Below, piece by piece: positions 56,385-64,000 of a DNA stretch of 64,000 bases. Within the stretch, counting starts at the first letter, position 1, and each line of letters begins with the position of its first letter. A program made the position numbers and the translations under genes. Source of the stretch: Deltaproteobacteria bacterium. GTDB taxonomy: Bacteria > Desulfobacterota > Desulfomonilia > UBA1062. Where the stretch lies: the NCBI GenBank assembly GCA_018433085.1, contig JAHDRW010000020.1, positions 38,096 to 102,095 on the forward strand. The letters run 5' to 3'. Under the pieces are notes generated by a model. That model was not told the origin of the DNA. It worked only from the letters and a program-made list of their open reading frames with translations, and made no database searches.

Positions 56385-56428
56385 AGGACCCTTCTTTTTT
56401 CTTCCCTCTCTTCAGACCGCCTCCTGTT

Positions 56429-57808
56429 ATGACGATAGGTCTCCATATGCAGTCGGCCCAGGCGCTCATACAGAGAAACATCCAGCGTGCACGGTATTCC
56501 ATGCCCTTTTTCGATCCCGGCTTGAGGGACCTTATCACCCTGATTCCCCCGCTGCTCTCCGAGGGGTACCCGTCCATCGGGATCTACGGCCGCCCCGGGT
56601 GCACCGCAAGGGAATACGGGCTGCTCGCCGGGTACCTTGACAGAAGACCCGCGATCGTCGCAGACAGGCTCCCGGACAGGGTGTTGATCGAAAGCCTCAT
56701 TGTCCTTCCCGTACCGAGCCTTGCCGGCAGATACTCCACCTCCATCGAGGTCGTGTGCCTCCTCAGGGATGAAAACCATACAGAGGAGGTCAGGGCAAAG
56801 ATCGCCTCGGTGGCCCGGGTGTTCGAGAAAAACGGCACACCCCTCGCCGCCCACGTGAGCACCGGCCCGCTCGGGCAGCTCCTGGTCTACGACATCATGC
56901 GCACCGGCATCGTACTTGCGGGCAAACACCCGGTCACGGACAAAAAGGCCGCCTCCGATACGTGCATCCATATAGGCGACCTGCCCGGAATCATCACCGA
57001 GACGCACGATTCAGTCCGTTCGTGTGAATGGAACCCGTTCCTGCACTACCTGGACAGCCAGACAGCCGAGTTCATCGGGGAGAAGGACTATCCCTCCGTC
57101 CTCTCGGTGCCTTCGGCCAACCCCTTCATCGTCCCCTACCTGCACATGCTCCATCACCACGAGGAGCGCATGGACAAGGAACGGATCGAGAAGATGCGCA
57201 TGAGCCTCCTGGGCCTCTTCTCATCGTTTCCGCCCACCCGGGAGCTCATGCGGGACCTGAGAAACACCTGGAAAATGGACTCAGCGCCCAAGGACTTTCG
57301 CGAGCTCGACCTCACCGGGGCCTTGCGGCTGCGGAAATGGATCGTCCCCTTAAAACGGGATGAGCTTCCGGTGTTCTCCTGGCCTCCGCCCGTGACCTTC
57401 GCCCTCGACAGGCTGGTCCTCAGGCAGGAACGCCGGAACTGGGGCTTTGCACAGACCCGCGAGTTCCGGCACGCCCATGCCTGGGTGGTGCTCACCTGGG
57501 CGGCCCTTGCCGGGCTGGTGGGCCGCTCCACCCGTATCTCGGCTCCCCGGGAGCTGCGCGTGAAACCGGGTTCCAGAAAGATCCTTCTGGAAGGAATCGA
57601 GGCCCTCCTGCTCGGCAAGGACTCTCTCATCCCTGATGACCATTTCCAGGGGGCCATTCGCCTGAAAAGGGGCAGATGCTTTTTCTCGCCCGGAGCGTTC
57701 GCCCTTCTGGAGCAGGGAGACAAGCACTGTATGGATCTGTTCGAGGCAGTCAAGAAAAAAGCCCTGCTTGACGATATCGACTTGGGAAGACACGGAAAGA
57801 AAGGATAG
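56429..57808 (+). CDS. Unrecognised protein, possibly a degenerate class I adenylate-cyclase-like protein
   Basis: A 459-residue soluble protein. Its N-terminal 170 residues can be laid on the catalytic region of class I (CyaA) adenylate cyclases: LIPPLLSEGYP for the opening helix, STSIEVVC (103-110) where the catalytic SDLDIWVC should be, and LLVYDIMRTGIVLAGK (151-166) for LLLDEFYRTAVRLAGK. The two aspartates are lost, so it would be inactive. The C-terminal half is unknown. The start is weakly marked; ATG 56447 is an alternative. The assignment is tentative. Confidence 0.5.
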   Translation: MTIGLHMQSAQALIQRNIQRARYSMPFFDPGLRDLITLIPPLLSEGYPSIGIYGRPGCTAREYGLLAGYLDRRPAIVADRLPDRVLIESLIVLPVPSLAGRYSTSIEVVCLLRDENHTEEVRAKIASVARVFEKNGTPLAAHVSTGPLGQLLVYDIMRTGIVLAGKHPVTDKKAASDTCIHIGDLPGIITETHDSVRSCEWNPFLHYLDSQTAEFIGEKDYPSVLSVPSANPFIVPYLHMLHHHEERMDKERIEKMRMSLLGLFSSFPPTRELMRDLRNTWKMDSAPKDFRELDLTGALRLRKWIVPLKRDELPVFSWPPPVTFALDRLVLRQERRNWGFAQTREFRHAHAWVVLTWAALAGLVGRSTRISAPRELRVKPGSRKILLEGIEALLLGKDSLIPDDHFQGAIRLKRGRCFFSPGAFALLEQGDKHCMDLFEAVKKKALLDDIDLGRHGKKG

Positions 57809-57823
57809 AGGGCTGCAAAAAAT

Positions 57824-58855
57824 ATGGCTGCAAATCCCCTGGAAATCAAAATACTCCTTGTCGGCCCAGGCTTTGTGTACCAGAAGTCCATGCACCAGAT
57901 GCTGCACAGCCTCGGCTTCGACGACGTGGAAGAAATGAGGGATGGAGCCTATGCATGGGAGGCCATCAAGAGGATCAGGCCCGATATCGTCATATCCCAG
58001 TGGCACATGCCGGAGATCACGGGCATGGCGCTGCTCAAGCTCATCCGCGCCGACGAGGAGACCAGCGAGACCCCGGTGGTGCTGTGCACCGGAGAGGTCA
58101 CCAAGCCCGATGTGGTCAAGGCGGGAGAGGCGGGCGTGAATGCCATCATCATCGACCCCGTCCAGATCGAGAATCTCGAAGCAAAGCTGCGCATTATCCT
58201 CGAATTTGAGATGAGCCCCAGCACCAAACAGGCAAAGGCGTTGATGGCCAAGGGAGATCTCTATCTCCAGGAAGAACGGTTCGAGGCCGCCCTGAGGGAA
58301 TACGAGAAGGTGCTCGACATCCTGGAGTCGGCCGAGGTCTATTACAACATCGGCTATATCATGACGGCAAAGGGCGAGTACGACGAGGCCCTTGCGGCGT
58401 TCAGAAAGGCGACCCAGATCAACCAGATGTTTGCCAAGGCCTACAAGGCCATGGCCGAGGTGTACCTGCGCATGGGCCGCAAGGACATGGCCGAGAAGTA
58501 CCTGCAGATGGCGGGCGAGATCTTTCTGGAGCGCGAGATGCACGAGAGCGCGGAGAGCATCTTCAACGAGATCCTCAAGCTCAACCCGGACACCATCAAC
58601 GTGTACAACAGCCTGGGGATCCTCTATCGCAGGCAAAACCGGCTGGAGGACTCCATTGTGCTTTACGAGAAGGCCATCAAGATCAGCCCCTCCGACGAAA
58701 ACATCCATTTCAACCTGGGCAGGGCCTATCTCGAGCTGGACAACCCCCAGATGGCCAAGAAGTGCTTTATCAATGCCCTGAAGATCAACCCCAACTTCGA
58801 CACGGCCAGGGGCATGATCGAGGCCATCGAGTCGTCCGAGAACTCCGTCCCCTGA
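57824..58855 (+). CDS. Pseudo-receiver domain protein with TPR repeats
   Basis: A 343-residue protein. Residues 7-128 have a CheY-like receiver fold, but the phospho-acceptor Asp is Gln59 (DIVISQWHMPEITG), the acidic pair is Gly-Pro (LLVGPG) and the usual Lys is Asp111 (IIIDPV); only the Thr of LCTG remains. Residues about 137-335 form five or six TPR-like helix pairs, e.g. AEVYYNIGYIMTAKGEYDEAL in part. It is likely a phosphorylation-independent adaptor. It begins 15 nt after the preceding gene and probably works with it. Confidence 0.85.
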   Translation: MAANPLEIKILLVGPGFVYQKSMHQMLHSLGFDDVEEMRDGAYAWEAIKRIRPDIVISQWHMPEITGMALLKLIRADEETSETPVVLCTGEVTKPDVVKAGEAGVNAIIIDPVQIENLEAKLRIILEFEMSPSTKQAKALMAKGDLYLQEERFEAALREYEKVLDILESAEVYYNIGYIMTAKGEYDEALAAFRKATQINQMFAKAYKAMAEVYLRMGRKDMAEKYLQMAGEIFLEREMHESAESIFNEILKLNPDTINVYNSLGILYRRQNRLEDSIVLYEKAIKISPSDENIHFNLGRAYLELDNPQMAKKCFINALKINPNFDTARGMIEAIESSENSVP

Positions 58856-58885
58856 TCATGGCAGCCGGTGTGCCGGTACTGCCGG

Positions 58886-60109
58886 TCACTGGTACTTCTT
58901 GAGCTCGAAGACCTTCCTGTCCTGGGTTGCCACAATGTGATAGAATTTGTCCTGGGGCACGTAGATATAGGGCACGTCCTCCTGGCGTCGGTAGAGAAAG
59001 TGGGAGAGGATCATCCGGTTGACGGCGCGGTGTCCGATGATCATGATGTTATCGGGCTTGCGGTTGAGGTAGAAGGCCTTCTTGATCCCGATCTTGATCC
59101 GCTCCTTCATGGAGTTGTAGCCCTCGCCCCTGGGATAGGAATAGTTGTACTTGTCCGCCTTGCGTGCGGAGTAGACGTCGGGCATGAACCGCTGGATCTC
59201 GTCATAGCTCATTCCCTCGCAGATCCCGCTGTAGATCTCGTCGAACTCCTTCAAGGGCACGATGGTGCAGTCGTTCTGAAGGGCGCGGATGGGCGCGGCG
59301 GTCTGGATGGTCCTTTTTTTCTCGCTGGTGAAGATGTAGGAGATCTTCTTGTTTCGGAAGAACCTCGCCAGGGCGTGGGCCTGTTCGATCCCCTTGGGCG
59401 TGAGGTCCGAGTCGCCGCCGATCCGGTCCTCCGTGTTGAAAAACGTCTCGGTGTGCCGGATGAGGAACAGACTCTTCACCACGTCGGTCACCAGGCAGTC
59501 GCGGATCCGGGAATACAGGGGAAGCTGGTCGGTGAGCCTCTCCTCCAGGATCCGGTTGTGCAGCGAATCCATGCGGATGTAATTCCTCTCTTTCGCCAGG
59601 GGGGAGTAGATCATCCGGTAATACTCGATCCTCTTCTTGAACTCGCTGATGGCGTGCGCCTCGTCCAGGCCCCCGAACTCCGGGGTCCTCACCTTCAGGG
59701 TGATGCTCATGTCCACGATCTCTTCATCCTCGTTGATGCATTCGATAAAGAGTATGGGGTGGTCGTTCAGGCATTGATTGATGAGATTTCGCCTTTCCTG
59801 GCTCACATTGGTGGCGTCGAGCACGGCCACCTGGCCCTTGGAGTTCACGTATTTCCTGGCCCAGTTCATGTTGATGATTGCAAAGCGCTTCCTGAGCTCC
59901 GTGGCCTCGGCATTATCGGGATGGAAGAACTCCGCGGCCCAGGTGTCTTTGAGCCGGGCGTACTGTCTCCGGAGCTGCCCGTTGTTGAATATCCGGGTGG
60001 GGATATCGTTCTTGGTGAAGATGTCCTTGAGCCGGTACGCGACCGTGGATTTGCCCTGGGAAGGCAGGCCCACCATAACTATATAGAGTTTTTCGTCCTT
60101 TGTGGTCAT
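58886..60109 (-). CDS. Bifunctional 6-phosphofructo-2-kinase/fructose-2,6-bisphosphatase-like protein
   Basis: A 407-residue protein with the domain order of animal PFKFB enzymes. The N-terminal kinase has Walker A GLPSQGKST (14-22), FNNGQLRR and VLDATNVSQERR. The C-terminal phosphatase has LIRHTETFFN (catalytic His219; RHG is RHT), IGGDSDLTPKG, RTIQTAAP, EIYSGICEGM, YPRGEGYNSM and IGHRAVNRM (His360). In eukaryotes this enzyme sets fructose-2,6-bisphosphate; in bacteria that signal is not established, so the substrate may differ. It lies alone before two tRNA genes. Confidence 0.88.
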   Translation of the reverse strand: MTTKDEKLYIVMVGLPSQGKSTVAYRLKDIFTKNDIPTRIFNNGQLRRQYARLKDTWAAEFFHPDNAEATELRKRFAIINMNWARKYVNSKGQVAVLDATNVSQERRNLINQCLNDHPILFIECINEDEEIVDMSITLKVRTPEFGGLDEAHAISEFKKRIEYYRMIYSPLAKERNYIRMDSLHNRILEERLTDQLPLYSRIRDCLVTDVVKSLFLIRHTETFFNTEDRIGGDSDLTPKGIEQAHALARFFRNKKISYIFTSEKKRTIQTAAPIRALQNDCTIVPLKEFDEIYSGICEGMSYDEIQRFMPDVYSARKADKYNYSYPRGEGYNSMKERIKIGIKKAFYLNRKPDNIMIIGHRAVNRMILSHFLYRRQEDVPYIYVPQDKFYHIVATQDRKVFELKKYQ

Positions 60110-60171
60110 ACCTCATCCATATCACCTGCACAGTGGCTTCACAAGAGTGGTGTGGCCTCTCTTGAAAATAC

Positions 60172-60200
60172 TTGACAACCACATACCCAATAGTTAGAAG
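60172..60200 (+). promoter_or_regulatory. Promoter of the tRNA-Gln/tRNA-Glu pair
   Basis: A perfect TTGACA, a 17-nt spacer and a poorer -10 (TAGAAG), ending 25 nt before tRNA-Gln. Confidence 0.5.
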
Positions 60201-60224
60201 GTCATAGTCGGCTTGAACGGCTGC

Positions 60225-60298
60225 TGGGGGATCGTTCAACGGTAGGACAGCGGACTCTGACTCCGTCAATCTAGGTTCGAATCCTAGTCCCCCAGCCA
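60225..60298 (+). tRNA. tRNA-Gln (CTG anticodon)
   Basis: Acceptor TGGGGGA/TCCCCCA, anticodon loop CTCTGAC (CTG), T-arm with TTCGAAT, discriminator G as expected for tRNA-Gln, and encoded CCA. Confidence 0.96.
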
Positions 60299-60308
60299 AA
60301 ACGATTGA

Positions 60309-60384
60309 GGTCCCATCGTCTAGTGGCCTAGGACATCGGCCTCTCACGCCGGAGACAGGGGTTCGACTCCCCTTGGGACTACCA
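60309..60384 (+). tRNA. tRNA-Glu (CTC anticodon), probable integration site
   Basis: Acceptor GGTCCCA/TGGGACT (outer G-T pair), anticodon loop with CTC, T-arm AGGGG/CCCCT with TTCGACT, discriminator A and encoded CCA. It is 10 nt after tRNA-Gln and 47 nt from an integrase gene, so it is the likely attachment site of the element to the right. Confidence 0.95.
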
Positions 60385-60397
60385 AATTTTACCAGTG

Positions 60398-60430
60398 AAA
60401 AGGAGCGGTTAAGCCGCTCCTTTTCTTTTG
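60398..60430. terminator. Terminator after the tRNA pair
   Basis: An 11-bp stem (AAAAGGAGCGG/CCGCTCCTTTT) with a 5-nt loop and a following CTTTTG. The A-tract on the left arm lets it also end the oppositely transcribed integrase message. Confidence 0.88.
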
Positions 60431-60431
60431 C

Positions 60432-61475
60432 CTAGTGTCCGATTGCCACTGGTCGGGACTGTGGTCGTAAATGCCTTCCTGAAAGGATCTCCAGTGCCGG
60501 CCTTACGGGTTCAAGCCCTCTGACGTATCGCTCAGTGGTCATAAGGTTCTTATGCCTCAAGATCCTCTGGATGGTGATCATGGGAACATCTGCTTGGGCT
60601 AAGATGCTTGCTGTCAGATGCCTGATTGCATGGAAACCAAATGGCCTTACCTCTGCTCTCTCACATAAGCCTCTCATGAATCGCCTTCTTGCCGAGAAGG
60701 GCTTACTTGTAAGCGTATCGACAAACACCCATTCATCATGGGCAAGCGCCTTGTGCTCAAGCAGAGCGTTATAGAGATCTTCGGTCATGGGCAGGTAGTC
60801 ATACTCAAGGCTTCCACCTTGCCGCTTCCTGGTCCCTATTCTCACTCTCTGGTTGGCAAAGTCGATATCGTCCCATTTCAGACGGAACAATTCAGACCTT
60901 CTCGCTGCCAGATGGAGACAGGCAAGGAGCATAACCTGATCCTGCCCTTCTGTTGTCTCATAGACCTTCCAGAAGTCTTCCTCAGGTGGGATGTAACGAG
61001 CGTGCCGCTCTTCTGGAAATCTCTCAACCATGCATGGATTAGGAGATGGAAGGCCTAAATACTTCATTCCCCAGTTCCATGCCGCCATAAGGTTCTTGCG
61101 CTCTTTATTCGCTGCATAGCCTGAACGTTTCTTTGCTTGAACCTGAAGGTGCTTGAGCACCATTCCCGGCTTCAGTTTTTGGACAGTGAGAGAAGAATCA
61201 ACACTCTGAAAGAATCTCTTGAAGCAGACTTTCTTCTCTCTGAAGACCTTATCCGCATAGCGGGTATTGGAGAACTCAAGGTATTGAGTTGCCCATTCAA
61301 GCAGGCTCAAGCAGACCAAAGGGGTCTCTAGCTCTTCGAGAGGCTTTGATCTTGTTTCCGATTCCCAATCCAAGGCCTCTTTCTTGGTCGCGCAGACCTT
61401 GTAAAACCTCTTCCCTTGGCGCATCACCTCGGCTATCCATTCGATTTTGTTCTTTCTCTTGCGTCTGTATGGCAT
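60432..61475 (-). CDS. int: Tyrosine site-specific integrase
   Basis: A 347-residue phage-type integrase. An N-terminal AP2-like arm-binding region (IAEVMRQGKRFYKVCATKKEA in part) is followed by a core-binding domain and the catalytic domain with Arg192 (ARRSELF), His282-Arg285 (FHAIRH), His308 (LRHKN) and nucleophile Tyr317 (TTERYV). The ATG follows GGAGG. Its 3' end faces tRNA-Glu, the usual arrangement of an element inserted in a tRNA gene. Confidence 0.95.
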   Translation of the reverse strand: MPYRRKRKNKIEWIAEVMRQGKRFYKVCATKKEALDWESETRSKPLEELETPLVCLSLLEWATQYLEFSNTRYADKVFREKKVCFKRFFQSVDSSLTVQKLKPGMVLKHLQVQAKKRSGYAANKERKNLMAAWNWGMKYLGLPSPNPCMVERFPEERHARYIPPEEDFWKVYETTEGQDQVMLLACLHLAARRSELFRLKWDDIDFANQRVRIGTRKRQGGSLEYDYLPMTEDLYNALLEHKALAHDEWVFVDTLTSKPFSARRRFMRGLCERAEVRPFGFHAIRHLTASILAQADVPMITIQRILRHKNLMTTERYVRGLEPVRPALEILSGRHLRPQSRPVAIGH

Positions 61476-61653
61476 TGCACTTCCTCCGTAGTGATTCCAC
61501 TATTAGGTTTTCAAAGAACAAAATTCGGTTGCCCAGTCTTATTCCGCCAAGATCCTCATGATGACGGCGCACGGTTTCCTTGTCAAGTTCAAGATATGCG
61601 GCAACCTCTTTGACGCTCATGCGTTTACCAAGGGATTCCTCTAATCTCTGCAT
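61297..61653 (-). CDS. Excisionase-like helix-turn-helix protein
   Basis: A 118-residue frame. Residues 10-55 form a MerR/excisionase-type winged helix (MSVKEVAAYLELDKETVRRH and IRLGNRILFF). AGAAGGGGAG precedes the ATG. The frame runs on into the integrase gene for 179 nt in another phase, so the last 60 residues may have no function of their own, or the gene may have lost its proper stop. It probably directs excision or represses the element. Confidence 0.75.
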   Translation of the reverse strand: MQRLEESLGKRMSVKEVAAYLELDKETVRRHHEDLGGIRLGNRILFFENLIVESLRRKCNAIQTQEKEQNRMDSRGDAPREEVLQGLRDQERGLGLGIGNKIKASRRARDPFGLLEPA

Positions 61654-62834
61654 CTCCCCTTCTCCCCTGATTTGGACTTCTTGTGTGCTATGTGATGATG
61701 GAACTTGGCCCTTCTGGTCATTACCGCTTCATCGAGATCCCAATAATCCATTCCTCTTCTTTGAGCTTCTTCGATGAAGCCATTGATCATGGTATAGATG
61801 CTGATGTTTTCTTCTCTGGCATCCCTTGATCCTTCACGCCTCAAGGCTTGCAGAGAGATGAGGTTGCCCGTGATCTGGCTGATGTGCTGGTCCGTATCAA
61901 TCCGTAGTGACTTTGTGCGAACCAAGGAATTCGATTCCTGGTCTCCCTTAAAGCCCTGCTGAACGCTCTCCCACCATGAAAGGGTTTTTCTCTGGGTATG
62001 ATGCTTTCCCGGCCTTGTCTGGAACTTCAGCCATTTCTCCGTACAGTAGGCCCAGAGATCTCCCATCTTCTCGAACAGGTCATCTGACGTATCCAAGCCC
62101 AATTCTTTGATGACTTCCCTTCTGAGTTGGAACTCTACTCGGATAATCTTATGGTCTCTTGGGGCTTTGCTGATTCCCCAGATATTGTATAGCCAGAACT
62201 TCTTTGACTGCTGCTTAATCTCAAGCTCTTTGTCATAAATCCTTGCCTGGATGCTGCCCTTGCCGATACTGATACCTTCCAATGCTTTATGCGTGTAATA
62301 TTGGCTTGCCCTGGTTGCCCTGGTGACTTTGAAGTCCAAGATATTTTGATTCCAGGTCTTCTCAGGGAAAATGAGATCCATGCAGAGATCTACCCTGCTG
62401 AGCTTCAAGAACCGAAATGATGCTCCTGTGCTCTTCACGATATGGAAAAGGTGTTCAACTGCCTGTTCCAAGCCATGAAGCCACAGGGTTTCAGAGCGTA
62501 TCTCTGCTATGATGCTTGGCTTTGTTTTGGGAGCGTGCCAGTTGCCTACCAGGAGCGTGTATTCCTTACTACTCAAGATCCATTCATAGCCTCTTGAGCC
62601 ATGGGGCTTGACCGTAAAAGGCCAGATGATTTCATTGTCCTTGCCTTTTATGGCTCCTTGAACTTCTTTCCCCTTTAGCTGAGCTTCGGCCTTTCTTGCC
62701 TTGAGGTAATTCAAGAAGCCCTTTTTATGCCAATAGACATCAATCGTAAGCACCAGGGAATCAACTCCTGAAGCCAATACCCTGTCATCGTTACCGGGAG
62801 AGCTTTTCACCTTTGAAGGGGGGCTGATAGTCAT
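61641..62834 (-). CDS. Replication initiator, Rep_trans-like
   Basis: A 397-residue protein resembling the Rep_trans family of rolling-circle initiators from plasmids and integrative elements: GVDSLVLTIDVYWHK near the start, LKLSRVDLCMDLIF, the GISIGKGSIQARIYDKELEIK segment (core RIYDKE) and RVEFQLRREVIKELG. It would nick at the element origin. It is 4 nt overlapped with the gene before and 13 nt with the HTH gene after. The family match is by pattern only. Confidence 0.72.
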   Translation of the reverse strand: MTISPPSKVKSSPGNDDRVLASGVDSLVLTIDVYWHKKGFLNYLKARKAEAQLKGKEVQGAIKGKDNEIIWPFTVKPHGSRGYEWILSSKEYTLLVGNWHAPKTKPSIIAEIRSETLWLHGLEQAVEHLFHIVKSTGASFRFLKLSRVDLCMDLIFPEKTWNQNILDFKVTRATRASQYYTHKALEGISIGKGSIQARIYDKELEIKQQSKKFWLYNIWGISKAPRDHKIIRVEFQLRREVIKELGLDTSDDLFEKMGDLWAYCTEKWLKFQTRPGKHHTQRKTLSWWESVQQGFKGDQESNSLVRTKSLRIDTDQHISQITGNLISLQALRREGSRDAREENISIYTMINGFIEEAQRRGMDYWDLDEAVMTRRAKFHHHIAHKKSKSGEKGRCRD

Positions 62835-63022
62835 TTGCCCCCCTTCCCTGATTCAACGGCTTCTTCTGAACCAACGGATATCGTTAAATCTTCCGTGATT
62901 ATCGAGGATTCAATGCATCCTTTGTATAACCAATAGGAAAGCTCATCCTTGAATTGGATGCCCTGGTGAAACTGAACCTCTCTCTTGACTGTCTTTTGGG
63001 TTGATCTTGTTATTACTTTCAT
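62831..63022 (-). CDS. Small hypothetical protein of the integrated element
   Basis: A 63-residue protein (MKVITRSTQKTVKREV start) that ends in an ATGA-type overlap with the initiator gene. It is mostly charged and has no motif I recognise. The ribosome site is weak; the overlap and codon use support it as a real gene of the element. Confidence 0.55.
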   Translation of the reverse strand: MKVITRSTQKTVKREVQFHQGIQFKDELSYWLYKGCIESSIITEDLTISVGSEEAVESGKGGK

Positions 63023-63083
63023 GGGCTAGGTGTTAGCCCATTTAATTCATGATTACTCGGACATCTAGACCCCCTTTCGGATG

Positions 63084-63857
63084 TCAGGTTTTCTCGATTT
63101 GATAATTTTTCTTGAAAGCTCGTCTTACCGCTGTAGCGAAGGTTTCAGAATCCTCGTAATGGTCCAAGTCTTTATCACGTGCATCATTGCCAAATTGACC
63201 ACCCATTTCCTGAAAATATCTTAGCAAATCATCATAAGTAATTGTATATACTTCTGTTTCTGCAACCTTTTTAACTATTGTCGCTAACATGATCTTATAA
63301 TTGCGATTCTTTGGCAGATAAACTTTACTGTTGAAAGCATTCATAATTTTAACGTATTCCTCTTCTGAGGACTCGTTCGCTCTATCGATAACCTTGGCAA
63401 TATCTTTGTCATAAATTATGGCCTTATCTATGAGAATGAGTTTACATAGAGATGTGATATTCCCTTCCACAGCTTCCGAGTATAACTTCCTGAAATCAGT
63501 AAAGAAGAATAATATACACGGAAGCCAGACTTTGAATATGAAAATTACTACCGTTGATTTAAAAATTACCTCGATATCTGAGTCGCTAAGTGTTTTTTCA
63601 GGTATTTCATCAGATTCGCTTGGTATAGCTTCATTGTATTTTCTCATGATCAGCTGCTTTTCTGATTCACTTAAAGAATCATCTGGTGAGAATCTTGAAA
63701 CTAGAAACGAGAAAGCATACAAAGATTTATTAATATCAAACTTATCATAATTTTTTGCGCGAGAAAAAAATACATTAACTGCATTTGAATTTGTCTTAAT
63801 CAATCCCATTAGGATATATTTTAAGCCAAAAACGATAGTGCTCTCCCGTTTATACAT
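63084..63857 (-). CDS. AT-rich gene of unknown function
   Basis: A 257-residue protein, rich in Lys, Ile, Asn and Phe, encoded in sequence far more AT-rich than the rest of the window. One hydrophobic stretch (VIFIFKVWLPCILFFF) may be a membrane segment. The C-terminal 60 residues are acidic and then basic. The ATG at 63857 has an AGG 6 nt ahead; extending the frame to 63992 would run through the transposase end in a wrong phase. I do not recognise it; recent transfer is likely. Confidence 0.65.
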   Translation of the reverse strand: MYKRESTIVFGLKYILMGLIKTNSNAVNVFFSRAKNYDKFDINKSLYAFSFLVSRFSPDDSLSESEKQLIMRKYNEAIPSESDEIPEKTLSDSDIEVIFKSTVVIFIFKVWLPCILFFFTDFRKLYSEAVEGNITSLCKLILIDKAIIYDKDIAKVIDRANESSEEEYVKIMNAFNSKVYLPKNRNYKIMLATIVKKVAETEVYTITYDDLLRYFQEMGGQFGNDARDKDLDHYEDSETFATAVRRAFKKNYQIEKT

Positions 63858-63876
63858 TTTAACCTGAGTTCCCGAG

Positions 63877-64000
63877 TTATTGTAACGAGGCAGGGGTGGT
63901 GACGCCCAGTTTGGCATAGAGATCCATCTGGCGTTTCGTAATTTCGCCGACCTGCCGTTGCTGACCTGGCACCTCAAAACATTCAATGACATCGAGCTCA
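63877..64000 (-). mobile_element. Transposase C-terminal end (insertion sequence, cut by window edge)
   Basis: The last 40 codons of a minus-strand gene, containing CFEVPGQQRQVGEITKRQM and ending GVTTPASLQ. The tail resembles the ends of IS1634/IS4-type transposases. Its base composition differs sharply from the AT-rich gene next to it, so an insertion sequence boundary lies near 63858-63876. Family assignment is uncertain because only the tail is visible. Confidence 0.5.

Overview
The window looks like a chromosomal segment of a flagellated, Gram-negative anaerobe of the Deltaproteobacteria/Desulfobacterota type. This is inferred from gene content: a full lipid A, Lol and Bam envelope set, a siroheme-decarboxylase (alternative heme) gene next to hemL, a split F-type ATP synthase locus, and sigma-54 and sigma-28 flagellar promoters. 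Most of it is GC-rich, densely packed and syntenic; roughly the last 3.5 kb is a lower-GC integrated element.

Region by region. 1-2453: a partner-switching module (anti-sigma kinase end, STAS antagonist) followed by a WecG/TagA glycosyltransferase fused to two STAS domains. 2657-7863 (minus): the rod-shape operon mreB-mreC-mreD-mrdA-rodA. 7999-11477: a short GlmU-like uridylyltransferase and Lon. 11455-13216 (minus): hemL and an AhbB-type siroheme decarboxylase. 13545-15353: atpZ, atpI, atpB and atpE only. 15947-23417 (minus): flgF-flgG-flgA-flgH-flgI-flgJ-flgN-flgK-csrA and a small membrane protein, without flgL or fliW. 23602-24187: a sigma-28 promoter, a small unknown gene and flgM. 24197-28263: a periplasmic-binding-protein-like lipoprotein, a HAD phosphatase, a degenerate HD-GYP protein and an AMMECR1 protein.

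28358-42768 is a long envelope-biogenesis operon: lysS, lolC/E, lolD, bamA, skp, lpxD, lpxA, a Gfo/Idh oxidoreductase, lpxB, msbA, lpxK, gmhB and an LpxL-type acyltransferase, then tRNA-Cys. Together these make lipid A, flip it, sort lipoproteins and insert outer-membrane proteins. Many of its genes overlap, and several start with TTG or even CTG. 43246-44370 (minus) is a porin. 44371-46286 is gene-poor, with a TetR remnant and an orphan 31-bp palindrome. 46287-51487 is tetR plus an AcrA/AcrB RND pump. 51921-52673 is an orphan Rad52-family annealing protein. 53007-58855 holds a PAS histidine kinase, a divergent omptin-like outer-membrane protease, a degenerate class I adenylate-cyclase-like protein and a pseudo-receiver/TPR protein. 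58886-60109 (minus) is a eukaryote-like bifunctional PFK-2/FBPase-2. tRNA-Gln and tRNA-Glu follow, and beside tRNA-Glu an integrated element begins (integrase, excisionase-like HTH, Rep_trans-type initiator, an AT-rich unknown gene, and a transposase end at the window edge).

The best candidates for something little described are the glycosyltransferase-STAS-STAS fusion, the omptin homologue with an intact catalytic quartet, the run of apparently inactivated signalling domains at 56429-58855, and the TetR remnant with its orphan operator.
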